A stretch of DNA of 64,000 nucleotides from an uncultured Flavobacteriaceae bacterium (GTDB lineage: Bacteria; Bacteroidota; Bacteroidia; Flavobacteriales; Flavobacteriaceae), in the NCBI GenBank assembly GCA_943789305.1, contig CALSTP010000001.1, positions 472,178-536,177 of the forward strand, read 5' to 3'. The stretch's first letter is position 1. The number at the start of each line of letters is the position of its first letter. The notes beneath the pieces were generated by a model. It worked only from the letters and a program-made list of their open reading frames with translations. It had not been told where the DNA came from and did no database searches. The position numbers were made by a program, and so were the translations under genes. Shown here piece after piece: positions 33,244 through 41,636 of this stretch.

Positions 33244-33981
33244 TTAAGAGAATTTACGTTGTCTTCTAATTTCGTAGAGCACACATCCGCAAGCAACAGC
33301 AACATTTAGCGAGGCTATGACTCCTTCCATCGGAAGTTTAGCTTTTTCAGTTACAACATTCAAAATTCCTTTTGAAATTCCTTTTTCTTCAGACCCCATA
33401 ATTAGGGCAATGGGTTTCTTGAGATCTTTTTGATAAATGGTATCTGAAACCTTTTCTGAAATAGCAAGGGATTCAATGTCATAAGCTTTTAACAAATAAA
33501 TGGCATCTTTTAAGTGATCTACTTTGGCAATGGGCACCGAAAATAAGGCTCCTGCTGAGGTTTTAATTGTATCGGAATTGATTCTAGCACTTCCTGTTTG
33601 TGGAAGTATAATTCCAGCAACTCCTGTGGCTGATGCAGATCGAATGATAGCCCCCAAATTCCTGGTGTCTGTAATATTGTCTAGAAGTAAAAATATAGGA
33701 GCTTTTTCCTTTTCTAAAACCTCTTCAATCAAGGGTTCTAAATCCCAATAGGAAATAGGTGAGATGGTAGCAACTGCTCCCTGATGATTTTTATTTGAAA
33801 AGCGATCAAGACGTTCAATAGGGACATAGCTATGTGCTACTTTTTTTTCGCGAAGTAAATATTCAAGTTGCTTAAAAAGAGGGCTTCTTTGGTCTTTTAA
33901 TAAAAATATTTTTTCAATATTTTGATTTGCTTCTATGCATTCTATTATGGCACGAACGCCGAAAATCTCTTGTGTGTCCAT
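33244..33981 (-). CDS. rlmB: RlmB-type 23S rRNA (guanosine-2'-O-)-methyltransferase
   Basis: SPOUT methyltransferase of 245 residues. In E. coli RlmB modifies G2251 in the P-loop of 23S rRNA. An N-terminal L30e-like domain opens with IFGVRAIIECIEANQNIEKI. SPOUT motifs follow: LLLDNITDTRNLGAIIRSA, ALIMGSEEKGIS, and LPMEGVIASLNVAVACG. The FGxxAV/II start and MxGVIxSLNV ending favour RlmB over TrmH. It probably shares a transcript with rarA; a TAGCTTTG box at 33995-34002 (minus strand) is a weak candidate promoter. Confidence 0.9.
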   Translation of the reverse strand: MDTQEIFGVRAIIECIEANQNIEKIFLLKDQRSPLFKQLEYLLREKKVAHSYVPIERLDRFSNKNHQGAVATISPISYWDLEPLIEEVLEKEKAPIFLLLDNITDTRNLGAIIRSASATGVAGIILPQTGSARINSDTIKTSAGALFSVPIAKVDHLKDAIYLLKAYDIESLAISEKVSDTIYQKDLKKPIALIMGSEEKGISKGILNVVTEKAKLPMEGVIASLNVAVACGCVLYEIRRQRKFS

Positions 33982-34045
33982 TTTAAATTTTTATCAAAGC
34001 TAGTTGTTTCTTATCGTACCTAAAAGAATAATTTTTAAAAAATAG

Positions 34046-34079
34046 TCAAAAAAAAAGGCTGCCGTTCGGCAGCCTTTTT
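34046..34079 (-). terminator. Intrinsic terminator of the SusC/SusD operon
   Basis: AAAAAGGCTGCC (34052-34063) pairs with GGCAGCCTTTTT (34068-34079) around GTTC, followed on the minus strand by about nine T. It isolates susCD from rlmB downstream. Confidence 0.92.
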
Positions 34080-34096
34080 AAATAATCTAAATTAGA

Positions 34097-35449
34097 TTAA
34101 AATAATGGAGTTGGTTGAAAAAATGTCGGGAGTGGAGTCGGAACACTTTCGTTAGTATCAACCTCATTTTGTGGATAAAGGAAACGTTGAGGATATGCTG
34201 TAGCCGCAGTACTTCCTGTTTTGTTAGGAACACCTATCAAATTTCCAGTTCTTCTTAAATCATGGTATGAAACTAATTCACCTATTAAGGTGATATATTT
34301 TTCTTCCATAATTTCCGCTAGCAAAGTAGCCCCCGTCGATGTTGATAATGGGAATCCAGTAGCATCAGAACCATAATCAATGGCTAACTGAGCTCTAACA
34401 TTATTTAAGTGCGTTAATGCTGCAGCGTTGTTACCTAATCTTTGTTCTGCCTCTGCAAGAATGAGTTCATTCTCATAATAGGTAGCTATAGGAGCAGGTG
34501 ACGTCTGAGAATATCTACCACCATCATTTGTATTAATCAAAGTACGGTAAGATGGTTCTCCTGGAGTACCATCGGCTAGGAAGTAACTTGCATAGATTAA
34601 GTTATTTCCTGGAGTAGCGAGTCTTCTGGCTGTTGTTCCATCCAACAAATTTGCTAAATGTGAATCTGTAGCAACTAAGTAATCTTGTCTTTGATCAATA
34701 ACAAACTGATACATTAAGTTTCTGTTGTATTGAGCAGTTCCATGTTGAGTTACTAAATCACTAGCTGTAGTTCGAATTCCAGTTGTTGCAAGTGATTTTG
34801 CTTTAGCGTAGTCACCAGATGCTAGAGCAAAACGAGCAGCTAGAGTACGTCCAGCTTCAGCCCATGTTCCTCCAGATAATCTAGATCCTCCGTAACCAGC
34901 AGCTATAGTAGCAGCTCCTACATTAGTTATTCCTGTTTCAATAAGAGCAATTCCTCCAGTTACTACTGAAGCTTGACTGTCGTATGCAGGATCAGGATAT
35001 TCAACAGGGTCTATAGCTTGTGTAAATGGAACATCACCATAAAGTAATGCCATATCTGCATATAAAGTTCCTTGAAGAATTTGTGCAATCCCCTTAACCA
35101 AGTCTGATGAAGCCGGATCGGAAATAATTAGTTGAGCGTTTGTGATACCATCAACATATGCATTATTCCACATATTATTGTAGTTTGCTCGGTTTGGTGA
35201 GTATGTGTTCAATGTCAAATATTGACGGTCACCTCCACTCATCTGATTATTAAAAACAGCTGCGTAACGTGCATTGTTACTTCCCATGTGTTGCATTACT
35301 GCAAGTTGTACCTGACCAATAAGAAGGTCAGCGGAAGCAACTACGAATGCGTTAGGATCACTGTTTATGTCCTCTGTGTAATTTTCGCAACTAACTATTG
35401 TTAGCATGGCAAAAATCGGTAAAATTAATTTGTATATTTTCATGTTCAT
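34097..35449 (-). CDS. SusD/RagB-family nutrient-binding outer membrane lipoprotein
   Basis: Surface lipoprotein that forms the lid of a SusC-type TonB-dependent importer. The signal ends at a lipobox (LTIVSC) followed by ENYTEDINSDPN, typical of the SusD-like subgroup represented by PF12771 rather than classical starch SusD. TPR-like helices follow; NELILAEAEQRLGNNAAALTHLNNVRAQLA and the late EIMEEKYITLIGE segment are family features. 450 residues from ATG 35449; ATG 35443 is an alternative. The gene starts four bases after the SusC stop, so the two are translated together. Ligand unknown; no glycoside hydrolase or peptidase is adjacent. Confidence 0.9.
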   Translation of the reverse strand: MNMKIYKLILPIFAMLTIVSCENYTEDINSDPNAFVVASADLLIGQVQLAVMQHMGSNNARYAAVFNNQMSGGDRQYLTLNTYSPNRANYNNMWNNAYVDGITNAQLIISDPASSDLVKGIAQILQGTLYADMALLYGDVPFTQAIDPVEYPDPAYDSQASVVTGGIALIETGITNVGAATIAAGYGGSRLSGGTWAEAGRTLAARFALASGDYAKAKSLATTGIRTTASDLVTQHGTAQYNRNLMYQFVIDQRQDYLVATDSHLANLLDGTTARRLATPGNNLIYASYFLADGTPGEPSYRTLINTNDGGRYSQTSPAPIATYYENELILAEAEQRLGNNAAALTHLNNVRAQLAIDYGSDATGFPLSTSTGATLLAEIMEEKYITLIGELVSYHDLRRTGNLIGVPNKTGSTAATAYPQRFLYPQNEVDTNESVPTPLPTFFQPTPLF

Positions 35450-35453
35450 TTAT

Positions 35454-38400
35454 TTAAAATCCAATTCTAAGTGTAGTCAAGAAAGATCGTGTACCAGGAT
35501 TACTGAAATACTCTAAACCTCTACCTCTTGATGCTCCAGTTAAGTTATTCTCTGGGTCAAAGCCTTCAATGTCAGTCCATGTAAATAAGTTTCTTCCAGA
35601 TACTGAAAGTACTAATGAATTAACTTTTATGCTCTCAAGAAGAGATTTGTCGAAGCTATAGCTAAGAGTAATTTCTCTTAATTTAACCCAAGAGCCATCC
35701 ATTATAAAAGGCTCTCCAACATCTCCGAATCCACCACCATTGGTAGTCCACCATTCAGAGTCAATTGCAACTGGCCCACCGCCAAAGTCTTCCAAATATC
35801 CACGGAAAGAAGCTCCAGCAGGTATTGGTGTTCCAGCACTGTTTACTATAGTTCCACCAGTATCGTTAACTGTTTTTGCCCCAGTATTTGCATGAACTCC
35901 CATGTAGTGTAAAACACCATAAGTTCCATTCCATACGTCATTTCCTTGAGATGTTTCAAACATAGCACTAAAAGAAAAGTTCTTGTAGCTAGCGTTTAAT
36001 CCAAGACCAGCACGATAGTCTGGGTTAGGGTCTCCAATGCCTACTTCTTTTTCAGAAGCTGCATTTGGGAATCCATTTGAATTAAGTACATATGCTGACG
36101 ATTTATCTCCTTGAACTACTCTTTCATATACACCACTTCTAAGAACACCGTAAGGGAATCCTTCAGCAATTCCTGAAGAGGTAGATGTAAACCCATTAAG
36201 TCCAAAATAAGAACTACCTGCTAAATCTGTCACAACGTTTCTGTTTCTAGTAAAGCTACCGTTAACAGATACATTTAAGTCGTCTGATCTAAGTAGATCA
36301 GCTTTGAAGTCAATTTCAATACCTTTGTTGGTTATTGTAGCAGCATTTTGAAGTGAATTTGTAAATCCAGAAGATGGAGTAATTGGTAATGCTAAAATTA
36401 CATCCTCAGTTTTGTTGTCATACCAAGTAAAGCCTAAAGATACTCGGCTATCAAACATACGAACATCAAAACCTGCTTCTATCTCACTTTTTCTTTCTTC
36501 TTTCAAATTTGGATTACCTGCAGTTGTACCTTGTGCGAATGGATTACCGTAAAGACTTCCAGCCAAATCATCACCCCAACTACTTCCAGTTCCACCAGGA
36601 CCAAATGTTGTTGAAGTAGCATAAGGATTGGCTTCAATTCCAACTTCACCATAAGATACTCTTACCTTACCAAAGTTAAGAAAGTCTGCACCAATTAGAT
36701 CCGTAATTTTGTAACCAATAGATGCACTGGGGTAGAAAATCACTCCCGCTCCTGGTAATGTAGAAACTCGTTCTCCACGTCCAGTAAGTTCTACCAGAAT
36801 GTTGTCATATAGCTCAAGGTTGATAAGACCATAGACACCACTTTTTCTTGTTAACGAGGTAAATCCACTTGGAGTAGAATTTAAACCAGTTGTGTTACCT
36901 GGATTGAAAAATATCTGATCAGGATTTGTAAAGTTAGCTTCAAAAGCACTTAATCTTCTATAGTTATTTTCATATTGTTGATAACCCACAACGTAATTTA
37001 TACTTATATCATCGGTTATTTTGTTGTCACCTGTTACGAATAAGTTTAATTGTTGGTTTTTCTCAGTTATACGATCTTCATCCCAAGTTCCATTATTACC
37101 ACTACCAGCAGATCCTGCAGGTTGATAATCAGTACGGTTATCTTGGTAAAAGTCCATACTATAACGAGCAACAAAGTTTAAGAAACCTAATTTATAGTTC
37201 ACCTCAGGAGCAAAAATAAAACGGTCAACTGTGTTTACGTTTTGTTGTTGATTGATTGTCCATAAAGGGTTGTTATAGGTAGGCGCAGCATAGTTATATG
37301 ATCCAGATGCATTATCAAAAGTTCTGTACGATCCAGTTGGTCTACGGTAACTTCTATGTGAATTGGGAGTTTCAAAAGTTGCTGTTCCAACAGTTCTAAA
37401 GTTTGTCCCTTGCCAATCACGAATATCAAAATCAGGTGATGTTCTAAGGTAACCTAGGTATAAACCATTTAGGTTAGATCCTGTCTGAACTCGATTGGAT
37501 TCGATGTTTGTGTACGAAGATGAAATCTTGAACAACAAATTTTCGTTAGCTTGAGTAGTGTTATTCAATTTCAAAGTCGTTCTCTTATAGTCAGAGTTTC
37601 CTTGAATGATTCCACTTTGATCAAAGTTGGCGAAAGAAAGATATGTTCTAGACTTTTCGTCTGTGTAAGCTAAGTTTACAGAATTTTCGTAAGTGTACCC
37701 GTTTCCGAATACCGCATCTCTGTTTGATTGGTTGTAGATATTTTTGTTATTTTTGGTAACAATATCTCCAATTCTTCTTCCGTCAGGAGTTTCGAATACA
37801 TTGGTGCTAAAATCATAAACATCAGCTCCACCGGAACGTAATGCTATTTCATCTCCGTAAGTAACTGAAGTAGATTGGTTGTAGTATCCAACTCCAGGGT
37901 TACCTGACCAAATACCATCAAATCCCTGTCCCCAAATGTCTTGTTTAGCCCATTCCATGTTAATTTCGTCAACAGAGATAGAAGACTTAACATTTACACT
38001 CCAACCTTTAGAGTCAGATGATCCACGTTTAGTTTCAATAACCAACACCCCATTTGCAGCACCAGTTCCATAAATTGCAGCAGCAGAAGCTCCTTTAATT
38101 ACTGTAACCGAAGCAATGTCTTCGGGGTTAATGTCGTTTAATCGAGACTGTTGAACAACACCACCGGTTGTACCACCAATATTTGCATTAGATATAATTG
38201 CACCATCTAATACAATAAGTGGAGAATTGTCTCCGTTGATTGTGTTTTGTCCACGAAGCTGAATGTATGCTCCAGAGCCTGGATCTCCTGAATTACGGGT
38301 AATGTTAACCCCAGAAGTTTTTCCAGAAATTCCTTGAAGAACGCCTGACTCACCCGAACGTTGTAATTGATCAACTTCAACTTTGGTAGTAGAAGAAAGA

Positions 38401-38744
38401 TCATCATCTTTTTTCTTCTCTAAACCTAATGCTGTAAGTACAACTTCTTCCAGTTCGTTGTCTGCTGCCAGAGAAACGTTCATGGAATCTGAAGATCCAA
38501 CATTTTGTTCCGAAGTTTCATAACCAATAAAACTGAACTCTAGCACAGCTCCTTCAGCTACTTCAATGGAATAATTACCGTCAAAATCAGTACTAACACC
38601 GTTGCTTGTACCTTTTTCTACAACTGATGCTCCAGGAAGTGGAATTCCACTGTCATCTGAAACAACACCAGTTACTGTTTTTTGCGCCAGGGCGGTGAAT
38701 GCTACAAGCATCATTGCCGAGGTCATTAGTAATAGTTTTTTCAT
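35454..38744 (-). CDS. SusC/RagA-family TonB-dependent outer membrane receptor
   Basis: A 1096-residue importer. Start chosen at ATG 38744, which gives the signal peptide MKKLLLMTSAMMLVAFTALAQ; the frame back to 38798 adds non-signal sequence. After the signal comes a carboxypeptidase-regulatory-like domain (TVTGVVSDDSGIPLPGASV, about 22-100), the plug domain (VTVIKGASAAAIYGTGAANG, about 115-260) and a 22-strand barrel ending ...TLRIGF with C-terminal Phe. SusC proteins take up oligosaccharides, peptides or other polymers energised by TonB. Pairing with the SusD-type lipoprotein downstream is certain; the substrate is not deducible. Confidence 0.94.
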   Translation of the reverse strand: MKKLLLMTSAMMLVAFTALAQKTVTGVVSDDSGIPLPGASVVEKGTSNGVSTDFDGNYSIEVAEGAVLEFSFIGYETSEQNVGSSDSMNVSLAADNELEEVVLTALGLEKKKDDDLSSTTKVEVDQLQRSGESGVLQGISGKTSGVNITRNSGDPGSGAYIQLRGQNTINGDNSPLIVLDGAIISNANIGGTTGGVVQQSRLNDINPEDIASVTVIKGASAAAIYGTGAANGVLVIETKRGSSDSKGWSVNVKSSISVDEINMEWAKQDIWGQGFDGIWSGNPGVGYYNQSTSVTYGDEIALRSGGADVYDFSTNVFETPDGRRIGDIVTKNNKNIYNQSNRDAVFGNGYTYENSVNLAYTDEKSRTYLSFANFDQSGIIQGNSDYKRTTLKLNNTTQANENLLFKISSSYTNIESNRVQTGSNLNGLYLGYLRTSPDFDIRDWQGTNFRTVGTATFETPNSHRSYRRPTGSYRTFDNASGSYNYAAPTYNNPLWTINQQQNVNTVDRFIFAPEVNYKLGFLNFVARYSMDFYQDNRTDYQPAGSAGSGNNGTWDEDRITEKNQQLNLFVTGDNKITDDISINYVVGYQQYENNYRRLSAFEANFTNPDQIFFNPGNTTGLNSTPSGFTSLTRKSGVYGLINLELYDNILVELTGRGERVSTLPGAGVIFYPSASIGYKITDLIGADFLNFGKVRVSYGEVGIEANPYATSTTFGPGGTGSSWGDDLAGSLYGNPFAQGTTAGNPNLKEERKSEIEAGFDVRMFDSRVSLGFTWYDNKTEDVILALPITPSSGFTNSLQNAATITNKGIEIDFKADLLRSDDLNVSVNGSFTRNRNVVTDLAGSSYFGLNGFTSTSSGIAEGFPYGVLRSGVYERVVQGDKSSAYVLNSNGFPNAASEKEVGIGDPNPDYRAGLGLNASYKNFSFSAMFETSQGNDVWNGTYGVLHYMGVHANTGAKTVNDTGGTIVNSAGTPIPAGASFRGYLEDFGGGPVAIDSEWWTTNGGGFGDVGEPFIMDGSWVKLREITLSYSFDKSLLESIKVNSLVLSVSGRNLFTWTDIEGFDPENNLTGASRGRGLEYFSNPGTRSFLTTLRIGF

Positions 38745-39070
38745 ATTAATATATATAGTTAAAAATTTGTTAACGAAATTATAATAATAATTTAACATTA
38801 CATGGAAATTTGTTGAATTTTTTTTCGGGGTGCGTACTTATAAAGACACAAACAGGAAAAATAAAAAATTAAAAAATTGATTTACAGATGATTATGTGTT
38901 TCCAAAAAAAAGTAGTTTTAGCTTAAAGTAGGATTATTATTTAATTTACAATAGATTTCCTTGTTTCTAATAGTTAACGTCTCAGTTATCTTAGATTATA
39001 GGAGATGTTTGGCTTCTGGACAACTAAATTTATTTTAGATTTTTAAGAATATTTTTAAAATGTCAAAAAG
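38745..39070. other. A+T-rich gap between susC and the 39071 gene
   Basis: About 326 bases upstream of susC. I find no credible ORF, RNA gene or terminator. It should hold the susC promoter, but no minus-strand TAnnTTTG box is present, so that promoter either diverges from the consensus or uses another sigma factor. Confidence 0.5.
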
Positions 39071-39781
39071 TTATTTTTCAAGAATTTGAAATAATTCAAT
39101 GACTTTTTCTTCAGTTTTAATTTTCTTAAACTCACCTTTTATTTTTTCAATTTTGGAAAGATCTTCCTCAAGAATGTGAGGTATGATATTTTTTAATTTT
39201 AAACTTATTTCATTGATAATTTCGCTATCATTTAATAGATAATAGGAATGGATGTCACTAAAACGAGGTCTTATATCAGATTCCAATGGAGTTTTTGCTT
39301 TTCTTCCTTCGGAAAGTTTCTTTTTGTCTTGTCTAAAAACACTGTAGTGTTGTCCCTCAAAAAGGATAACCAAGTATCCCTCAATTGTCAACCCTTTTTT
39401 TGTAATAAAAGTTTTGTATTGATAGGTTTTATTATCGAAGCTTGCTCGAATATCTTTTCTTTTTAAAAGAGCTTCATCTGAACTAAGCTGTTGCTCATTT
39501 TTTCCAATTTCAATTTCATCATTATAACCGTTGTATCTCAGCCATATTTCATTTTCATCTTCAAAATTTTTTATATTTAAACTCCCTTTTTGAAAAGAAT
39601 CATCGAAATATGGACTTCCTTCGGTTAAAGACAAGTCAAGTGTTGCACTATTCATTTTCTGAGCCATTATTTTTACAGCTTCGAAACTGATAGAATTATT
39701 TAGACTTATTTGATTATTGTTTTGACTTTTAGCGGATGTACTTATCAAAAAAAGTACAAGTAGAGCATTTAAATATTTCAT
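39071..39781 (-). CDS. Hypothetical secreted protein
   Basis: A 236-residue protein with a signal peptide (LNALLVLFLISTSAKSQ, cleavage near residue 20) and no lipobox cysteine, so periplasmic or secreted. The mature part is rich in charged residues: an N-terminal beta-like half (KMNSATLDLSLTEGSPYFD, ENEIWLRYNGY) and a Lys/Glu-rich helical C-terminus ending KVIELFQILEK. I recognise no family. It has its own consensus promoter, back to back with that of the 40042 lipoprotein gene. Confidence 0.65.
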   Translation of the reverse strand: MKYLNALLVLFLISTSAKSQNNNQISLNNSISFEAVKIMAQKMNSATLDLSLTEGSPYFDDSFQKGSLNIKNFEDENEIWLRYNGYNDEIEIGKNEQQLSSDEALLKRKDIRASFDNKTYQYKTFITKKGLTIEGYLVILFEGQHYSVFRQDKKKLSEGRKAKTPLESDIRPRFSDIHSYYLLNDSEIINEISLKLKNIIPHILEEDLSKIEKIKGEFKKIKTEEKVIELFQILEK

Positions 39782-39844
39782 TTTTTAAAGGTATTAAAAA
39801 AATTAATCTGTTTAAATATCAGTTTTTAAAATAAAATATAATTA

Positions 39845-39878
39845 CAAATATACCCCTTTTTTTCTTGATGACTCTCAA
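39845..39878 (-). promoter_or_regulatory. Promoter of the 39071-39781 gene
   Basis: Minus strand TTG (plus-strand CAA 39876-39878), 23-base spacer, TATATTTG (plus-strand CAAATATA 39845-39852). Leader to ATG 39781 about 58 bases. Opposes the plus-strand promoter starting 70 bases away. Confidence 0.55.
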
Positions 39879-39947
39879 ATTTAAATGGGTGTAAGATTCA
39901 TTTAAATTAACCAGATCTAAGAATTATTTTGATTTTTTTTTCAATTA

Positions 39948-39980
39948 TTGTCACAAAATATGGAGACTTTAGTAATTTTG
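39948..39980 (+). promoter_or_regulatory. Promoter of the HExxH lipoprotein gene
   Basis: TTG (39948-39950), 22-base spacer, TAATTTTG (39973-39980). Transcription would start near 39986, which rules out the longest possible start at 39988 and supports ATG 40042. Confidence 0.6.
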
Positions 39981-40041
39981 AAAAATTGTGTATCATTTTT
40001 TTAGAAATGCTAAAAACTATTTTAAATTTTATTTGAACTCC

Positions 40042-40596
40042 ATGAAAAAATGTTATTTGATCTTTTTGTTACTACTATTTGCCTGCTCAGCGGATCCAGT
40101 AGATTCCGAAGTTCCTGTTGATGCTGTTGAGCCTGATCCAGTTGAGGTAGTCGTTCCCGATTATGACAATGACCCCATTTATTCAAAAGGAAGACCAAAC
40201 CTTCTGAATTCTTATTGGGATGTTTTCAAGGAATCTGCTGCTTTATATGACATCGATCTTTCACACATTGAGGATGTCCAATTTATTTCGACAGATTTAC
40301 CCGATAATGTTGCAGGAAGAGCCAACGGATCTTGTGAAGATTATGTAAGGATTTTGATTGACGAAACTACCTTTAGAAATCTTGATACAGGAGAGCAAAT
40401 ATTTTTGATGTATCACGAACTAGGTCATGATGTCTTTAACGCATCTCATGATGGGGGGGGACTCATGGCTCCTAACATTCGTTCGATTGAATACAACCTG
40501 TTTCAAACAGAAGTCAGTGATTTTTTCACTAAGGTCGATTTTATTGAATGGACCGATGAAGAATGTGAAATTATTCGAGGTCTAACAGATGATTAA
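40042..40596 (+). CDS. Lipoprotein with a HExxH metallopeptidase-like motif
   Basis: Start ATG 40042 gives a lipoprotein signal (MKKCYLIFLLLLFAC, Cys15) of 184 residues total; the open frame back to 39988 begins almost at the predicted transcription start. After an acidic, Val/Pro/Asp-rich spacer (about 18-45) comes a compact domain with HELGH at 125-129, a third histidine and Asp at H136-D137, then GGGLMAP. HExxH plus a downstream His resembles zinc metallopeptidases, but the third His is seven residues after HExxH instead of the metzincin six, and only about 140 residues surround it. Peptidase activity is inferred, not shown. Monocistronic, divergent from the 39071 gene. Confidence 0.72.
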   Translation: MKKCYLIFLLLLFACSADPVDSEVPVDAVEPDPVEVVVPDYDNDPIYSKGRPNLLNSYWDVFKESAALYDIDLSHIEDVQFISTDLPDNVAGRANGSCEDYVRILIDETTFRNLDTGEQIFLMYHELGHDVFNASHDGGGLMAPNIRSIEYNLFQTEVSDFFTKVDFIEWTDEECEIIRGLTDD

Positions 40597-40664
40597 AAAT
40601 TAATCGACATAAATTTTCAGTAAACTTTTAAATCACATTAAATTTATAATCTTATCGATATTCC

Positions 40665-41636
40665 ATGTCAATTAACTGTTTTACAGAGCGAGTAAATGAG
40701 TTCGCTCACAAAGCAAAACCATTTTTCTTTGTTATTGACTTTGAGAAAAAAAAACCTTTAGTATATACTCTTGAGCAGGCAGCAAATAAAAATGTTTTTT
40801 TTGATATTGGTGGGCAAAAAAACTTTCAACAATTTTCTCAGACAAATAAAAGGTTTGAGATTATTCCCAAAACCATTATTGAAGATCGCTACAAAAGAGC
40901 TTTTGAACAAGTACAGGAACACATTATTAAAGGGGATAGTTATCTTTTGAATCTTACTTTTCCCTCTGAAGTTTTTTTTAAGGGTACTTTAAAAGAACTT
41001 TTTCTTGCATCTAAATCCCCTTATAAGTTATTTTTTAAAAATCAATTCGTTAGCTACTCTCCAGAATGTTTTGTAAAGATTATGGGAGATGAGATTTTCT
41101 CATATCCCATGAAAGGAACTGTTTCTGCAACACTTCCTAATGCTGAGGAACTTCTTTTAAAAAATCACAAAGAAATTGCAGAACACGCTACTATTGTTGA
41201 TCTTATTAGAAATGACCTTTCTCTTTATGCCAAAAAAGTTCGAGTGAATCGTTTTCGTTACCTCCATCGCATTGTTACCCAACAAGAAGATTTATTCCAA
41301 GTCAGTTCTGAAATTCAAGGCGAGCTCAGAAATGACTGGCGTTCCAATTTAGGAAACATCATATGGGACATGTTACCAGCAGGATCAGTTTCAGGAGCTC
41401 CAAAAACTAAAACTTTAGAAATAATCGAATCAGTAGAAGAAAGTCCCAGGGGATATTACACGGGTGTTTATGGTTTTTTTGACGGACAAAACCTCGACAG
41501 TGCTGTTGCCATACGTTTTCTTGAACAATACAATGGAAACTATTTTTATCGAAGTGGAGGAGGAGTGACTGCTCAGAGCAATTGTGAAGAAGAATATCAA
41601 GAACTTTTAGATAAAATCTATGTACCCACTTTTTGA
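40665..41636 (+). CDS. pabB: PabB-like aminodeoxychorismate synthase component I
   Basis: Chorismate-utilising enzyme making 4-amino-4-deoxychorismate for folate. The 323-residue protein contains the catalytic core only. PMKGT (148-152) carries the lysine nucleophile that marks aminodeoxychorismate synthases, where anthranilate synthases have PIAGT. DLIRNDLS, PAGSVSGAPKTKTLEIIE and GYYTGVYGFFDG are the other signatures. It is shorter than E. coli PabB (453) because most of the N-terminal half is missing. The glutamine amidotransferase PabA is not nearby. Overlaps the next gene by 17 bases. Confidence 0.9.
   Translation: MSINCFTERVNEFAHKAKPFFFVIDFEKKKPLVYTLEQAANKNVFFDIGGQKNFQQFSQTNKRFEIIPKTIIEDRYKRAFEQVQEHIIKGDSYLLNLTFPSEVFFKGTLKELFLASKSPYKLFFKNQFVSYSPECFVKIMGDEIFSYPMKGTVSATLPNAEELLLKNHKEIAEHATIVDLIRNDLSLYAKKVRVNRFRYLHRIVTQQEDLFQVSSEIQGELRNDWRSNLGNIIWDMLPAGSVSGAPKTKTLEIIESVEESPRGYYTGVYGFFDGQNLDSAVAIRFLEQYNGNYFYRSGGGVTAQSNCEEEYQELLDKIYVPTF

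Noticed and set aside
34000-40600. Possibility that the susCD and lipoprotein region is a defence or mobile island
   Set aside because: No integrase, transposase, tRNA-end repeat, toxin-antitoxin, nuclease or NTPase gene is present, and base composition does not visibly differ from the flanks.
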